This document shows positions 8,995 through 18,774 of a stretch of DNA of 40,682 nucleotides, piece after piece (position 1 is the stretch's first letter; the number at the start of each line of letters is the position of its first letter). The notes beneath the pieces are model-generated. The model saw only the letters and a list, made by a program, of their open reading frames with translations, was not told where the DNA came from and searched no databases. Both the position numbers and the translations under genes were made by a program. The stretch is from Planctomycetota bacterium (lineage in GTDB: Bacteria > Planctomycetota > Phycisphaerae > Phycisphaerales > UBA1924), in contig JAFIFX010000022.1 in assembly GCA_020831805.1 (NCBI GenBank), forward strand, positions 1 through 40,682, given 5' to 3'.

Positions 8995-9405
8995 TTGAGC
9001 AAGACGCCCACCGAGTACCTCTGTGTCTCATGCGGCTACGACCGGACCGGACTGGTCCGGGATGCCTTGTGCCCGGAATGCGGCCGGTCCTACGCCTGCA
9101 CTTCGGATCGAGATGATGTCGCGAGCACGGCGTTCTGCGCGGTCCTCTTTGGGCTGTTCGCCTGGCTGTTCTTCGCGGTAGGGATGGCCGGGTTTGAGCC
9201 GCTGGGCACTGGCTTGCTCTGGTTCTTTTTCTCTGTGATCGGGATGATCTTCTCACTCATCGCAAGGGGCTCGGCAGGGAACGATCGCGCCCATGCGTTG
9301 CGTATTCCGATGCGCGTCGCCCGGCTGGGATTCTGGCTCTGCGTCCCCGGCATCGCCGTGATCCTGGCGATCGGAGCGGTGCTGATCATCAGAGTGATGG
9401 CCTGA
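8995..9405 (+). CDS. Zinc-ribbon membrane protein, copy 4 of 6
   Basis: A 136-residue protein if started at the TTG at 8995, the only plausible start after the ALDH stop. GGAGG at 8973-8977 is 17 nt away, farther than normal. The ribbon CVSCGYDRTGLVRDALCPEC is at about residues 10-29. Three hydrophobic helices follow (about 45-65, 68-88, 112-134), with AARxxFWLCVPG-like sequence before the last helix. That last motif recurs in copy 6 (VARVGFWMCVPG), which suggests copies 4 and 6 are the closest relatives. Function unknown. Confidence 0.7.
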   Translation: MSKTPTEYLCVSCGYDRTGLVRDALCPECGRSYACTSDRDDVASTAFCAVLFGLFAWLFFAVGMAGFEPLGTGLLWFFFSVIGMIFSLIARGSAGNDRAHALRIPMRVARLGFWLCVPGIAVILAIGAVLIIRVMA

Positions 9406-9438
9406 CGGATGCCCGCTGTGGTAGACTCTTCACCACGC

Positions 9439-9825
9439 ATGGACACCATCCCGAACACTCCAGCCTGCCAGCACTGCCGCTACGACCTGACCGGCCTGCG
9501 CGTGGAGGATCGATGTCCGGAGTGCGGCGAGCCCGTCTGGTCCGACATCGAGGCACGGGTCCAATCGCTGATCCCCTCGTACGCCCGGTTCGAGACCTCG
9601 TTCTACGCGGCCCTGCTTGCGTTGCTCATGTCCTTCGCGTGCGGCCCGTTCGGCGTGCTGATGGCCGTATGGGCGCTGATCCAGAGTTGGATGGCCGTTC
9701 GTGACCGGGGGCATGGGGTACGCCCAGTGCACGCGAGGAACATGCCCTTTGTGTCGCTGATCCTTTCGGCCATCGCGCTTCTGATCTCCATCGCTGCTGG
9801 CGTCATGTTCCTGCTGGCCATTTAA
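9439..9825 (+). CDS. Zinc-ribbon membrane protein, copy 5 of 6
   Basis: A 128-residue protein with the ribbon CQHCRYDLTGLRVEDRCPEC at about residues 10-29 and two hydrophobic segments (about 52-78 and 100-127). I prefer ATG 9439 because the other copies also start about ten residues before the first Cys and because a -10-like TAGACT lies at 9422-9427. ATG 9409, 3 nt after the previous stop, is the alternative and would add ten residues. Function unknown. Confidence 0.7.
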   Translation: MDTIPNTPACQHCRYDLTGLRVEDRCPECGEPVWSDIEARVQSLIPSYARFETSFYAALLALLMSFACGPFGVLMAVWALIQSWMAVRDRGHGVRPVHARNMPFVSLILSAIALLISIAAGVMFLLAI

Positions 9826-9835
9826 GGGTTTTCGC

Positions 9836-10255
9836 ATGCCCCTCGAAGCCAGCCACGAACGCCGCCGCCCGCCCGAGTGCTTTCACTGCCGGTACGAACT
9901 GACCGGCTTCGCGGTCGGGGACACCTGCCCGGAGTGCGGCAAGGTCATCCGCGTGCTCTACGAGAACCCCCCACGCGCCGGCACGGCCAACGCGGCGGTG
10001 ATCCTCGGGTCCGTGTCATACCTGCTGGTGTTCATCGGCTGCTGCGGGGCCTGGCCGCTGTGGTTCGTGTTCCTGGGCACCTCGTGGGCCGGGCTCGTGT
10101 GCGCGATGGTGTGCCGGGCGCAGATCCGGTCGGACGGGTACCGCTACTCGAGGGACAGCATGACCGTCGCCCGGGTGGGTTTCTGGATGTGCGTACCGGG
10201 GGTGGTCGTCACCACGGTGACCCTGGCGATGGTGATGTACGGGATGCTGATCTGA
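9836..10255 (+). CDS. Zinc-ribbon membrane protein, copy 6 of 6
   Basis: A 139-residue protein with the ribbon CFHCRYELTGFAVGDTCPEC at about residues 15-34. Hydrophobic helices at about 52-72, 75-92 and 112-138 follow, the last preceded by VARVGFWMCVPG. AAGGG before the ATG can act as ribosome binding site, and the gene begins 10 nt after the previous stop. It is the last gene of the run; the RNase P RNA gene converges from the other side. Function unknown. Confidence 0.78.
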   Translation: MPLEASHERRRPPECFHCRYELTGFAVGDTCPECGKVIRVLYENPPRAGTANAAVILGSVSYLLVFIGCCGAWPLWFVFLGTSWAGLVCAMVCRAQIRSDGYRYSRDSMTVARVGFWMCVPGVVVTTVTLAMVMYGMLI

Positions 10256-10260
10256 TCTCC

Positions 10261-10300
10261 AAAATGGCCGCACCCCCGCGGGGGTGTCCCGCGGGGGTGC
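10261..10300 (-). terminator. Terminator of RNase P RNA
   Basis: A perfect 13-bp stem (10270-10282 with 10288-10300, loop of five) is followed on the minus strand by GGCCATTTT. It lies just beyond the 3' end of the RNase P RNA. The T run is short, so efficiency is uncertain. Confidence 0.6.
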
Positions 10301-10310
10301 GTCTTGCGGC

Positions 10311-10793
<483 letters not shown>

Positions 10794-10798
10794 GACAC

Positions 10799-10804
10799 AT
10801 TGTA
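10799..10804 (-). promoter_or_regulatory. -10 element of rnpB
   Basis: TACAAT on the minus strand, 7 nt upstream of the first paired base of P1. No clear -35. It lies back to back with the promoter of the Gfo/Idh-like gene only about 40 bp away. Confidence 0.6.
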
Positions 10805-10841
10805 TCGGCCGGGGGTCCGCCCGGTTCGGCCCGAAATCGGG

Positions 10842-10847
10842 TAGCAT
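10842..10847 (+). promoter_or_regulatory. -10-like TAGCAT, predicts leaderless mRNA
   Basis: TAGCAT is followed by only 6 nt and then the ATG at 10854. A start 7 nt after the hexamer would be the A of the ATG itself. There is no ribosome binding site between them. Confidence 0.5.
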
Positions 10848-10853
10848 TCGCTC

Positions 10854-11885
10854 ATGGCCGAGCCCCCGACCATCCCCAAGGCCGCCTGCTGGCTCGCGCC
10901 CGAGCAGGCCGAGGCCATCGCCCGGGTGCTCAGCGGGGCGGGCATCCAACCGGCCTTCGCGGGATCGCCCGAGCCGACGCACACCGGCCAGGTCGCCAGG
11001 GCCCTGGGCTGCGAAGCATGCGATGACCTCCGTTCGGCGATGACATCGCTGGAGGTCGACCTGGTCTTCATCGCCTCGGCCGGTGAGTTCGGGCACCGCG
11101 ATGTCGACCAGGATCTGACCGCCCTGCAGCTCGCTAAGCAGCGGGCCGTGCCCGTCGCCACCATCGATCCGATCCCCGCGGCGGCCATGGAGCTGGGGGG
11201 CACCCGGTGGATCGAGGCCCTGCACAACGGCACGCTGGCCGAACTGATCCGGGTCGTGCCGCGAACGCGGAGAACCGGGGCGCTCGACGAACTCCACGCG
11301 ACGCTGGAAACCTTCGGGGTCCCCCGCTCCTGCTCGGCGCGCATGACGGGTCCGGCGACGCTCGGGAGCCTCGGCGCCCGGCTCTTCGACGCCATGGACA
11401 TGATCCGCACGCTGATGGGCGTGCCGGAGACCATCGACGCGTGCACCGTCTCGCCCGCCAAGGGGCGCGCCCTGCACCAGGTGCCCGGCGAGTCGCTGCG
11501 CGGGCTGGCCGGCGACATGACGGTCCACCTGCGCTTCGCCGACGGACGCGCCGCCGTGGTCCATCTTTCGGACCAGAGTCCCACCGGGGGGTTTGACCTC
11601 CGCATCCTCGGGACCGAGGGCCTGATCAGCCTGACCCCCGACCGGCTCGCCTGGCAGCACCCCACCGGCCAGCTCGACGAAACCGCGATCGAGACCGAGG
11701 GCGACGATCCGAACGAGGCGGCCATGACCCGCCAGCTCAGCAACCTCTGCGCCGGCGTCGGCCCGAGCCATGCCCCCATCGATTACCCCGCGGTCCTTGC
11801 GATGGCCCACGCCGCGCTGCTGAGTTGCCGGACAGGGCAGGGTGAAGCCCCTGACACGATCCGCCGACTGATGAGAACCGCCTAG
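10854..11885 (+). CDS. Gfo/Idh/MocA-like protein, degenerate
   Basis: A 343-residue protein with the layout of Gfo/Idh/MocA oxidoreductases: an N-terminal Rossmann-like half containing VDLVFIASAGEFGH and a C-terminal half with the late strands (DMTVHLRFADGRAAVVHLS and GFDLRILGTEGLISL). The glycine-rich nucleotide loop is not recognisable near the N-terminus, and the EKP motif is replaced by TIDPIP, so dinucleotide binding or catalysis may be lost. Such non-canonical members are common in planctomycetes. A leaderless start is predicted from the -10-like element 6 nt upstream. A terminator-like hairpin follows. Role unknown; it may be a scaffold or an enzyme on sugar derivatives. Confidence 0.7.
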   Translation: MAEPPTIPKAACWLAPEQAEAIARVLSGAGIQPAFAGSPEPTHTGQVARALGCEACDDLRSAMTSLEVDLVFIASAGEFGHRDVDQDLTALQLAKQRAVPVATIDPIPAAAMELGGTRWIEALHNGTLAELIRVVPRTRRTGALDELHATLETFGVPRSCSARMTGPATLGSLGARLFDAMDMIRTLMGVPETIDACTVSPAKGRALHQVPGESLRGLAGDMTVHLRFADGRAAVVHLSDQSPTGGFDLRILGTEGLISLTPDRLAWQHPTGQLDETAIETEGDDPNEAAMTRQLSNLCAGVGPSHAPIDYPAVLAMAHAALLSCRTGQGEAPDTIRRLMRTA

Positions 11886-11923
11886 CCAGCCGCGCAGCTC
11901 TTGATAACCCAACCCCCGACACA

Positions 11924-11953
11924 GGGGATCACCATCGGGTGATCTCCCGTTTG
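11924..11953 (+). terminator. Terminator after Gfo/Idh-like gene
   Basis: GGGGATCACC and GGTGATCTCCC form a stem with the loop ATCG, followed by GTTTGTT. It lies about 40 nt after the stop codon of the plus-strand gene. Confidence 0.6.
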
Positions 11954-12041
11954 TTCGGGACTCGGCTCGAAATCGGCCCCGGATCGGACCGACATGGGTG
12001 GATCTGCGTGTCATGACCGGCATGCCCAGAGAGCGGGGACC

Positions 12042-15000
12042 ATGGATCAAGACCAGCACCAGGGCCGGCAGGAAACCGAACGGATCGGTCATCTCCGTTC
12101 GCTGCAGATCCTCGATTCGTCTCCGGAGGAGGCGTTCGACCGGATCGTACGGATCGCATCGGTTCACCTGGGCACCCCCGCCGCCGCGATCTCGCTGGTG
12201 GACGCCGACCGGGTCTGGCTGAAGTCCCAGGTGGGACTGCCATGCAACGAACTGCCTCGGGAGGAGTCGATCTGCTCGGACTGCATCGCGGGCGGCGGGC
12301 CGCTCGTGCTCTCGGACATCGCTAAGGACGAACGCTTCCGCGATCTGCCCCTGGTCAGAGACGCCGGATTCCGCTTCTACGCGGGCGTGCCGATCGTCAC
12401 CGCCGACGGGCACGCACTCGGCACCATCTGCGTGCTCGATACCGAGCCCCGCGAGATCGACGCCGCTGATCTTCGTGTGCTCGAGGACCTGGCGGTGACC
12501 ACCGGGGAACTGATCCGCATCCGGCTCGCTTCGGTCCGCGCCGACGGGCTCCTGCGAGACCTGGAGCAGAGCGACGGCCGGCTGACGCTGCTCTCGCATG
12601 TGGCCGCGCGAACGGACAACGCCGTGATCATCACGGACCCCGCCGGACGGATCGAATGGGTGAACGAGGGTTTCACCCGCGTCAGCGGCTACGAACTGCC
12701 CGCGGTCCTCGGCCGGACGCCGGGCTCGGTGCTTCAGGGCCCGGGGACCGACCCGTCGACCGTCGAGCAAATGCGGTCGTGCCTCAGACGGGGGGAGGGT
12801 TTCAAGACCGAGATCCTCAACTACGCACGCGACGGACGCGAGTACTGGCTCGACATCGAAGTCCAGCCGGTGCGGAACGATCAGGGCGAGATCACGAACT
12901 TCATCGCGATCGAGCGCGACATCACCGAGGAGAAGCGGCGCAACCAGGAGCTCGAATCGAACCGCACGATGATCAAGAGTGTGCTCGATTCGTGCCTGGA
13001 GGGCGTGGTGATGTTCGAGGCCGTCCGAGACGCGGACGGCACAATCATTGACATGAAGTACCTGCTGGTCAGCAGCTCCGCGGAACGCATCCTCAACAGG
13101 CCCTCGGACGAGCTGATCGGCCGGCGACTGCTCGAGTGTTACCCGGTCCATACGCGGACAGGGATCATCCAGACACTGACCGAAGTGATCGAGAGCGGCG
13201 AGCATTGCACCTGGGAGAACGAGTACGAGGACCGGGACATCCGCGGCTGGTTCCGCAACTCCGCCACCAGGCTCAACGACGGCGTCGTCATCACGTTCAG
13301 CGACCTGACCATGCAGCACGAGTCGATGCTCGAGATCCAGCGGAGTCATGAACGGTTCCGCCTCCTGACCGAGGCCACCGAAGACATCGTCTGGGACTAC
13401 GACATCACCACGGGCATGGTCTGGTGGGGCGACAACATCCGCATCCGATTCGGGCACGACCTCGATGGAGATCAAGCCCCGATCGAAGCCTGGTCCGAAT
13501 GGGTGCACGAGGACGACCGAGCGGCGGCGACCGAATCGTTCGAATCCGCACTGCGGGGCACGGACACGCACTGGTCCGCCGAATACCGGTTCCGCCGCAA
13601 GGACGGGACCTACGCGGTCGTCCTGGACCGCGGTTTCATCATGCGGGACGAGGACGGCAAGGCGTACCGGGCCCTCGGGGCGGCCATCGACCTGACCGAA
13701 CGCCGCGAGGCCGCCGAGCAGATCGCGTTCCAGTCCACGCTCCTCGAAGCCCAGGCGGACGCCTCGCCCGACGCCATCCTTGTCACCGACCAGCAGGGCA
13801 GGGTCATCCGCACGAACGCGAGGCTCCGCAGGGCGCTGGGCAGCGAGCAACCCGACCCCAACGGGCTCGACGCGTTCGGCGTGCTCTCTTCACTGCTCGC
13901 CGGCTCCGAGGCCGCGGGAGAACTGATCCACCGCGCGGCTTTGGACGGCGGTCCGGCCCAGAGCGCGTTCGACCGGCATGTCTCGCTGCCCGACGGCCGC
14001 GATCTGTACATCATCAGTGAACCGCTCTCCACCGACGGCTCCGGGAATCTCGGACGTGTCTGGTTCCTCCGCGATGTCACCGAAACCCGGCGCACCGAGC
14101 AGCTCCTGCGCCAGCACAACCTTGTTGTCGAAAACTCGAACGTGGTCCTGTTCCGCTGGCGGCCCGAGCCCGGCTGGCCGGTCGAGCTGGTGTCGCACAA
14201 TGTCGATCAGTTCGGGTACAGCGCCGAGGACCTGCTCAACAACCGGGTGCAGTTCGCCGAACTGGTGCACCCCGACGACCGCGAGCGGATCGGCGCCGAG
14301 GTGCAGGCGTACATCGAATCCGGCGTGGGCGGTTTCGAGCAGGAGTATCGGATCGTCTGCAAGGACGGCCAGGTCCGCTGGACACTCGACCGGACCGTGA
14401 TCGATCGCGACGCGGACGGGCATGTCGTCTCGCTCCAGGGCGTCATCGTGGACATCCACGACCGCAAACAGACCGAAGAAGCCCTGCGGGAAACCCAGAA
14501 CAAGCTCCGCGACATCGCCGCGCAGGTCCCCGGCGCGGTCTACCAGTACCGCCTCAAGCCCGACGGATCGTGCGAGATCCCCTACATGAGCGAGGGCATC
14601 GCGGAACTCTGCCAGATCACCCCCGAGCAGCTCTACCACAACCCGCTGCTGATCCGGGCCCAGGTGCCGGAAGAGGATCTCGAAGCATTCGACCGTTCGA
14701 TCATCGAATCGGCCGAGAAGATGACGCCCTGGAAGTGCGAGTTCCGCGTCCGTCGCCCCGACGGGAGCTGTCTGACGCTGGGCGGGCGGTCCGACCCGAA
14801 GCGCGAGCCGGACGGCTCGGTCCTCTGGCACGGCATGCTCGTCGACCTGACCGAGCAGAAACGCGTCGAGCACGCCCACCGACGTCTTGCCGCCATCCTG
14901 GAGCGGACCAACTCCATCGCCCATGTCGGGGGCTGGGAGATCAACGCGATCACGGGCGACATGTGGTGGTCCGACGAGGTCTACCGGATCTATGACCTCG

Positions 15001-16526
15001 AACCGGGCGACATGCCGGGTCTCCCGGGGGCGATCAACTTTTACCGCGAGGACGCCCGGCCCACGATCGCGGCCGCCATCGAGAACGCCATGCGCACCGG
15101 CGAGCCGTGGGATCTGGAACTCCCGCTAATCACGGCGGCCGGGCGTGAGATCTGGGTGCATACCCAGTGCGAGGCCGTCCGGGAGGGTGGCCGGGTGATC
15201 CGGCTACGCGGCGCGATCCAGGACATCACGCACGCGCACCGGTCGCGCGAGGAGCTGGCCCTGCGAGCGGTGGAGCTCGAACACCTCCGCGACGAGGCCG
15301 AGGCCGCCAACCGGGCCAAGAGCGAGTTCATCGCCAACATGAGCCACGAGATCCGCACGCCGCTGACCTCGATCCTCGGCTACACCGAACTGATCCGCGA
15401 CGGCGACGACAAGGCCGAGTCCGCCGAGTGGCGCCGCACGACCGCCGAGACGATCCTCGCGGCGGGCGATCACCTGATGACCGTCATCAACGACATCCTC
15501 GATATCTCCAAGATCGAGGCCGGCCAGATGACGGTCGACCAGACGCCGACCGAACTGGCCCGCATCGTCCGCGAGGTGTTGCGCATCAGTTCCGTCCGCG
15601 CCGAGGCTAAACGCGTCCGGCTCGACGCCGTCCTGTCGGCCCCCGTGCCCGACACCATCGTCATTGATCCCACACGCCTGCGCCAGATCCTCATGAACCT
15701 GCTCGGCAACGCCGTCAAGTTCACCGAGTGCGGCTCGATCACGCTGCGGATCGGCCGTGAGCAGGCCGGGGGCGAGGATCGGCTCCTGATCGACATCGAA
15801 GACACCGGGCCGGGCATCACCGAGGATCAGCACGGACGCCTGTTCTGCAAGTTCTCCCAGGCCGACGCCAGCCTGACCCGCCGCCACGGCGGCACCGGGC
15901 TGGGCCTGGTGCTCAGCAAGCGGTTCGCCAACCTGATGGGAGGCGATGTCAGCCTGCTCTGGTCGCGTGCGGGGGAGGGGTCCTGCTTCCGCATCGACCT
16001 GCCGCTCCGACCCGCCGAAGGGGCCGGACGCCTCGAATCACTCGAAGAACCCAGCCCCGTGCCGGCGCCGGCCAGGCCCGCCGCACAGGCCCCGATGGCG
16101 GCCGTGGCTGGTTCACACGCCCTGCGGGGCCGCATCCTCCTGGCCGAGGACGGCCCGGACAATCAGCGTCTGATCACCTTCCACCTGCGCAAGGCCGGGG
16201 CCGATGTCGACATCGCGGACAACGGCGCGGTCGCGCTCGAGCTCGTCCGCATCGCCGCGGCCGAGGGCCGGCCCTATGACCTGCTGCTGACCGACATCCA
16301 GATGCCCGAGATGGACGGCCACACCCTCGCACGAATCCTGCGCGAGTCCGGCTCGGACCTGCCCATCGTCGCCCTGACCGCCCACGCCATGCCCGAGGAC
16401 CGCCAGCGCTGCATCGATTCGGGCTGCGACGACTACGCGACCAAGCCGATCGACCGCGCGGCCCTGATCGAAACCTGCGCGCACTGGATGACCCGGCGCC
16501 ACCAGCCGTCCCGTTCGGCCGCCTGA
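12042..16526 (+). CDS. Hybrid sensor histidine kinase, GAF + 7 PAS + receiver
   Basis: A 1494-residue signalling protein. The order is a GAF domain (about 12-165) followed by seven consecutive PAS-type repeats (about 185-1085), each ending in a variant of the D-[IL]-T-E-R/K motif. Then come HisKA with His1102 in MSHEIRTPL, HATPase_c with the N box (LLGNAVKFT), DTGPGI and GGTGLGL, and a C-terminal receiver with Asp1418 ([13 protein letters not shown]) and the Lys in ATKP. No transmembrane segment or signal peptide is visible, so it is probably cytosolic. PAS1 has [10 protein letters not shown] where photoactive LOV domains have a Cys, so it is not a blue-light LOV domain. I prefer the ATG at 12042 over 11994 because the extra residues look unstructured. 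No cognate regulator is adjacent; phosphotransfer to a distant partner is likely. Confidence 0.93.
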   Translation: MDQDQHQGRQETERIGHLRSLQILDSSPEEAFDRIVRIASVHLGTPAAAISLVDADRVWLKSQVGLPCNELPREESICSDCIAGGGPLVLSDIAKDERFRDLPLVRDAGFRFYAGVPIVTADGHALGTICVLDTEPREIDAADLRVLEDLAVTTGELIRIRLASVRADGLLRDLEQSDGRLTLLSHVAARTDNAVIITDPAGRIEWVNEGFTRVSGYELPAVLGRTPGSVLQGPGTDPSTVEQMRSCLRRGEGFKTEILNYARDGREYWLDIEVQPVRNDQGEITNFIAIERDITEEKRRNQELESNRTMIKSVLDSCLEGVVMFEAVRDADGTIIDMKYLLVSSSAERILNRPSDELIGRRLLECYPVHTRTGIIQTLTEVIESGEHCTWENEYEDRDIRGWFRNSATRLNDGVVITFSDLTMQHESMLEIQRSHERFRLLTEATEDIVWDYDITTGMVWWGDNIRIRFGHDLDGDQAPIEAWSEWVHEDDRAAATESFESALRGTDTHWSAEYRFRRKDGTYAVVLDRGFIMRDEDGKAYRALGAAIDLTERREAAEQIAFQSTLLEAQADASPDAILVTDQQGRVIRTNARLRRALGSEQPDPNGLDAFGVLSSLLAGSEAAGELIHRAALDGGPAQSAFDRHVSLPDGRDLYIISEPLSTDGSGNLGRVWFLRDVTETRRTEQLLRQHNLVVENSNVVLFRWRPEPGWPVELVSHNVDQFGYSAEDLLNNRVQFAELVHPDDRERIGAEVQAYIESGVGGFEQEYRIVCKDGQVRWTLDRTVIDRDADGHVVSLQGVIVDIHDRKQTEEALRETQNKLRDIAAQVPGAVYQYRLKPDGSCEIPYMSEGIAELCQITPEQLYHNPLLIRAQVPEEDLEAFDRSIIESAEKMTPWKCEFRVRRPDGSCLTLGGRSDPKREPDGSVLWHGMLVDLTEQKRVEHAHRRLAAILERTNSIAHVGGWEINAITGDMWWSDEVYRIYDLEPGDMPGLPGAINFYREDARPTIAAAIENAMRTGEPWDLELPLITAAGREIWVHTQCEAVREGGRVIRLRGAIQDITHAHRSREELALRAVELEHLRDEAEAANRAKSEFIANMSHEIRTPLTSILGYTELIRDGDDKAESAEWRRTTAETILAAGDHLMTVINDILDISKIEAGQMTVDQTPTELARIVREVLRISSVRAEAKRVRLDAVLSAPVPDTIVIDPTRLRQILMNLLGNAVKFTECGSITLRIGREQAGGEDRLLIDIEDTGPGITEDQHGRLFCKFSQADASLTRRHGGTGLGLVLSKRFANLMGGDVSLLWSRAGEGSCFRIDLPLRPAEGAGRLESLEEPSPVPAPARPAAQAPMAAVAGSHALRGRILLAEDGPDNQRLITFHLRKAGADVDIADNGAVALELVRIAAAEGRPYDLLLTDIQMPEMDGHTLARILRESGSDLPIVALTAHAMPEDRQRCIDSGCDDYATKPIDRAALIETCAHWMTRRHQPSRSAA

Positions 16527-16544
16527 TCCCCGCCCCCCGCCCGA

Positions 16545-16991
16545 TCAGATCAGGCTCGCCGAACCTCCGGCGATGTAGGACTCCATCGTCTGGATGGTCT
16601 CCACGAGGATTTCGTGCTCGGCGTTGTTCAGGTCGCCGAGTGAGATCATCCCAACAACAAGGTCCTTCTCGACCACCGGCAGGTGGCGGATCCGGCGTTC
16701 ACGCATGACATGGCGCGCCTCGTTCAGCTTGGTGCCCGGGCGGCAGGTCAGGACCTCCCGCGTCATGACCTCCTCGACGCGCGTCTCCGCCGGGGGGCGC
16801 TGGCTGGCCACCACCCGGGTCAGGATGTCCCGCTCGGTCAGGATCCCGGCCATGCGGCCGGCGTTCATCACCACCACCGACCCGATCTTGTGGTCGTTCA
16901 TCACCTTCGCCGCTTCCAGCACAGATTCGTTGGAATCGACGGCCAGCACGGTCTGCGGCTTGCGGGACAAGATGTCTTGGACGGTACCCAT
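16545..16991 (-). CDS. CBS-domain pair protein
   Basis: A 148-residue protein made of two CBS repeats (about 8-60 and 72-128), which together form a Bateman module that binds adenine nucleotides. Typical pieces are GSVVVMNAGRMAGILTERDI and IRHLPVVEKDLVVGMISLGD. The ATG at 16991 has GGAGG 8 nt upstream; the longer frame to 17045 is not needed. It converges with the kinase gene and lies between it and tyrS. A stand-alone CBS pair usually acts as an energy or nucleotide sensor; its partner is unknown. Confidence 0.92.
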   Translation of the reverse strand: MGTVQDILSRKPQTVLAVDSNESVLEAAKVMNDHKIGSVVVMNAGRMAGILTERDILTRVVASQRPPAETRVEEVMTREVLTCRPGTKLNEARHVMRERRIRHLPVVEKDLVVGMISLGDLNNAEHEILVETIQTMESYIAGGSASLI

Positions 16992-17068
16992 GGCGTCGCC
17001 TCCAATGCGATTGGACCGCGGAGAGCGCCGCACCGGGCGGCGCACGGCCGCGGAATTCGGACAGACCC

Positions 17069-17074
17069 ATTATG
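17069..17074 (-). promoter_or_regulatory. -10-like CATAAT for CBS gene
   Basis: CATAAT, preceded by TGTGG, lies 77 nt upstream of the CBS gene on the minus strand, in the gap after tyrS. A TTCCGT at 17-nt spacing is a weak -35 candidate. Confidence 0.35.
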
Positions 17075-17157
17075 CCACAAACCGGTCAGGGACGGAAGTC
17101 TTTTTCCTGCAAGTGCTTGCAAACAAGCGGCCCCAAGCCTGCCCGGCCGCAAGCCGC

Positions 17158-18573
17158 TCAGGACCAGCGGATCAGGTGCCAGTTCTTCTTGCCACGCCGG
17201 ATGGCGGTCATGCTGCCGTGGAGCAGGTGGGCCTCGGTCAGGCGGGCGTCGGGGCCGACCTTCTCGCCGTTGACGCTCACCGAGCCGCTGGCCAGGAACT
17301 CCCGGGCCTCCCGCTTGCTCTTGGCCAGTTCGGTCTCGACCAGCACCTCGACCAGGTCCACGCCGTCGGGTCCCAGGTCCACCCGGTCCCGGTTGGACGA
17401 GGGCACATCCGAGAGCACCTCGGCCAGGGTCTGGCGGTCCAGGCCGGCGATGTCGCCTGAGAACATGGCCTTGCCGGCGGCCTCGGCCTGCTCCATGGCG
17501 GCCTCGCCGTGGAGGATGGCCGTGGCCTCGCGGGCGAGCGTCCGCTGCAGCTCCCGGGCGCCGGGGTTGGCGGCGTGGCGTTCGAGCAGGGCATCAATGG
17601 TGGGCTTGTCGAGGAAGGTGAAGATCTTGATCCAGTTGGCCGCGTCGGCGTCGGAGGCGTTGAGCCAGAACTGCGAGTAGGCGTAGGGGCTGGTGCGGTC
17701 GGCGGTCAGCCACACCGCGCCGGTCTCGGTCTTGCCGAACTTGCCGCCGTCGGCCTTGGTGACGAGGGGGGCGGTGAGGCCGAAGGCCGGGAGTGCTTCT
17801 TCATCCTCCGCATAAACCACGACTCCATCTTCATCATACTCAGACCCTCCAAAGTCGGGTTTACTGATTTGACTCTCCTCTATGGGTCCTACGACAAAAC
17901 CGACAGCATTCACCTTCCGGACCAAATCTAGTCCTGCAACGATGTTTCCGAACTGATCACTCCCTCCCATTTGGACCGTGACATGCTCATCCATGTACAG
18001 ACGCGCGAAGTCGTACGCCTGCAGGATCATGTACGAGAACTCGGTGTACGAAATCCCCTGCTCGCGGTTCTCCAGCCGGGCCTTGACCGACTCCTTCTGC
18101 ATCATCATGTTCACCGAGAAGAACTTCCCGATGTCGCGCAGCGCGTCGAGGTAGCTGATCTTGGTCAGCCAGTCGGCGTTGTTGACGACGGTGTGCGGGT
18201 GCGAGCCGACCACCTTCTCGCCGCCGAGGACCCGCTCGAAGATCGGGCGTTGGGCGTTGATGTGGGTCTCGACGGTTTCCGGGGTCATCAGCGTCCGCTC
18301 GGCGGATTTGCCCGAGGGGTCGCCGATCAGCCCGGTCCCGCCGCCCATGAGGACCACCGGGACATGCCCGGCCCTTTTGACATGGGCCAGCAGCATGATC
18401 GGAACGAGGTTGCCGATGGTCAGCGAGGGGGCGGTGGGGTCGAAGCCGGCGTAGACCTTGCGGGGGTGGTTGACGGGGTCGGCCAGGTGCTCGCGCAGGC
18501 CTTCCTCGTCCGTGCACTGGTGCAGCAGCCCGCGCCACCTGAGTTCCTCGATCAGATCGATACGCGTGTCCAT
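17158..18573 (-). CDS. tyrS: Tyrosyl-tRNA synthetase with insertion
   Basis: Charges tRNA-Tyr. The class I catalytic core is clear: GFDPTAPSLTIGN (residues 43-55), GDPSGKSAERTL, YTEFSYMILQAYDF and QMGGSDQFGN (201-210). The KMSKS equivalent KFGKT is at 278-282 and the S4 RNA-binding domain is at about 400-471. Two things are odd. The HIGH motif reads TIGN. About 37 extra residues, rich in Asp, Glu and Gly, lie at about 223-262, between the conserved MGGSDQFGN and KFGKT. That makes 471 residues against 424 in E. coli. The DNA for residues about 200-262 (17790-17976) is much less GC-rich than the rest. The reading frame is intact. A TACGCT element lies 8 nt before the ATG, suggesting a leaderless mRNA. 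Confidence 0.95.
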   Translation of the reverse strand: MDTRIDLIEELRWRGLLHQCTDEEGLREHLADPVNHPRKVYAGFDPTAPSLTIGNLVPIMLLAHVKRAGHVPVVLMGGGTGLIGDPSGKSAERTLMTPETVETHINAQRPIFERVLGGEKVVGSHPHTVVNNADWLTKISYLDALRDIGKFFSVNMMMQKESVKARLENREQGISYTEFSYMILQAYDFARLYMDEHVTVQMGGSDQFGNIVAGLDLVRKVNAVGFVVGPIEESQISKPDFGGSEYDEDGVVVYAEDEEALPAFGLTAPLVTKADGGKFGKTETGAVWLTADRTSPYAYSQFWLNASDADAANWIKIFTFLDKPTIDALLERHAANPGARELQRTLAREATAILHGEAAMEQAEAAGKAMFSGDIAGLDRQTLAEVLSDVPSSNRDRVDLGPDGVDLVEVLVETELAKSKREAREFLASGSVSVNGEKVGPDARLTEAHLLHGSMTAIRRGKKNWHLIRWS

Positions 18574-18581
18574 GGGTCGTC

Positions 18582-18587
18582 AGCGTA
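18582..18587 (-). promoter_or_regulatory. -10-like TACGCT before tyrS, predicts leaderless mRNA
   Basis: TACGCT on the minus strand, 8 nt before the tyrS ATG, with no ribosome binding site between. Same arrangement as several other genes in the window. Confidence 0.4.
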
Positions 18588-18602
18588 GGAGCCAAACTGA
18601 GC

Positions 18603-18620
18603 CGCGGGCTTCAGCCCGCG
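18603..18620. repeat. REP-like palindrome
   Basis: CGCGGGCT-TC-AGCCCGCG, a short perfect palindrome upstream of tyrS. A close relative lies at 18751-18768. Such palindromes are dispersed in many GC-rich environmental genomes. It is not followed by a T run. Confidence 0.6.
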
Positions 18621-18750
18621 CGGTCCCGGCGGCTGCCTGAGGGACTCGGGCCTCCGGATCCAACTTCCGCCGACCCGCCCGCATCACCATGGCGGGACGG
18701 CTTTGCCCGGGTTTCGGAGACGCTGGGGTGCCCGGTTGATGCGACAACCG

Positions 18751-18768
18751 CGCGGGATCAATCCCGCG
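18751..18768. repeat. REP-like palindrome, possible hairpin after pseudopilin gene
   Basis: CGCGGGAT-CA-ATCCCGCG, directly downstream of the pseudopilin stop codon (minus strand). No T run follows in that direction, so it may protect the mRNA 3' end rather than terminate transcription. Confidence 0.55.
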
Positions 18769-18774
18769 GCTCGG

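Noticed and set aside
12640..12960. LOV photoreceptor domain in the hybrid kinase
   Set aside because: The [10 protein letters not shown] segment resembles the LOV motif but lacks the flavin-binding Cys.
17790..17985. Intein or its remnant in tyrS
   Set aside because: The extra segment is only about 37 residues, lacks the N-terminal Cys/Ser and the C-terminal His-Asn of inteins, and no homing endonuclease is present.
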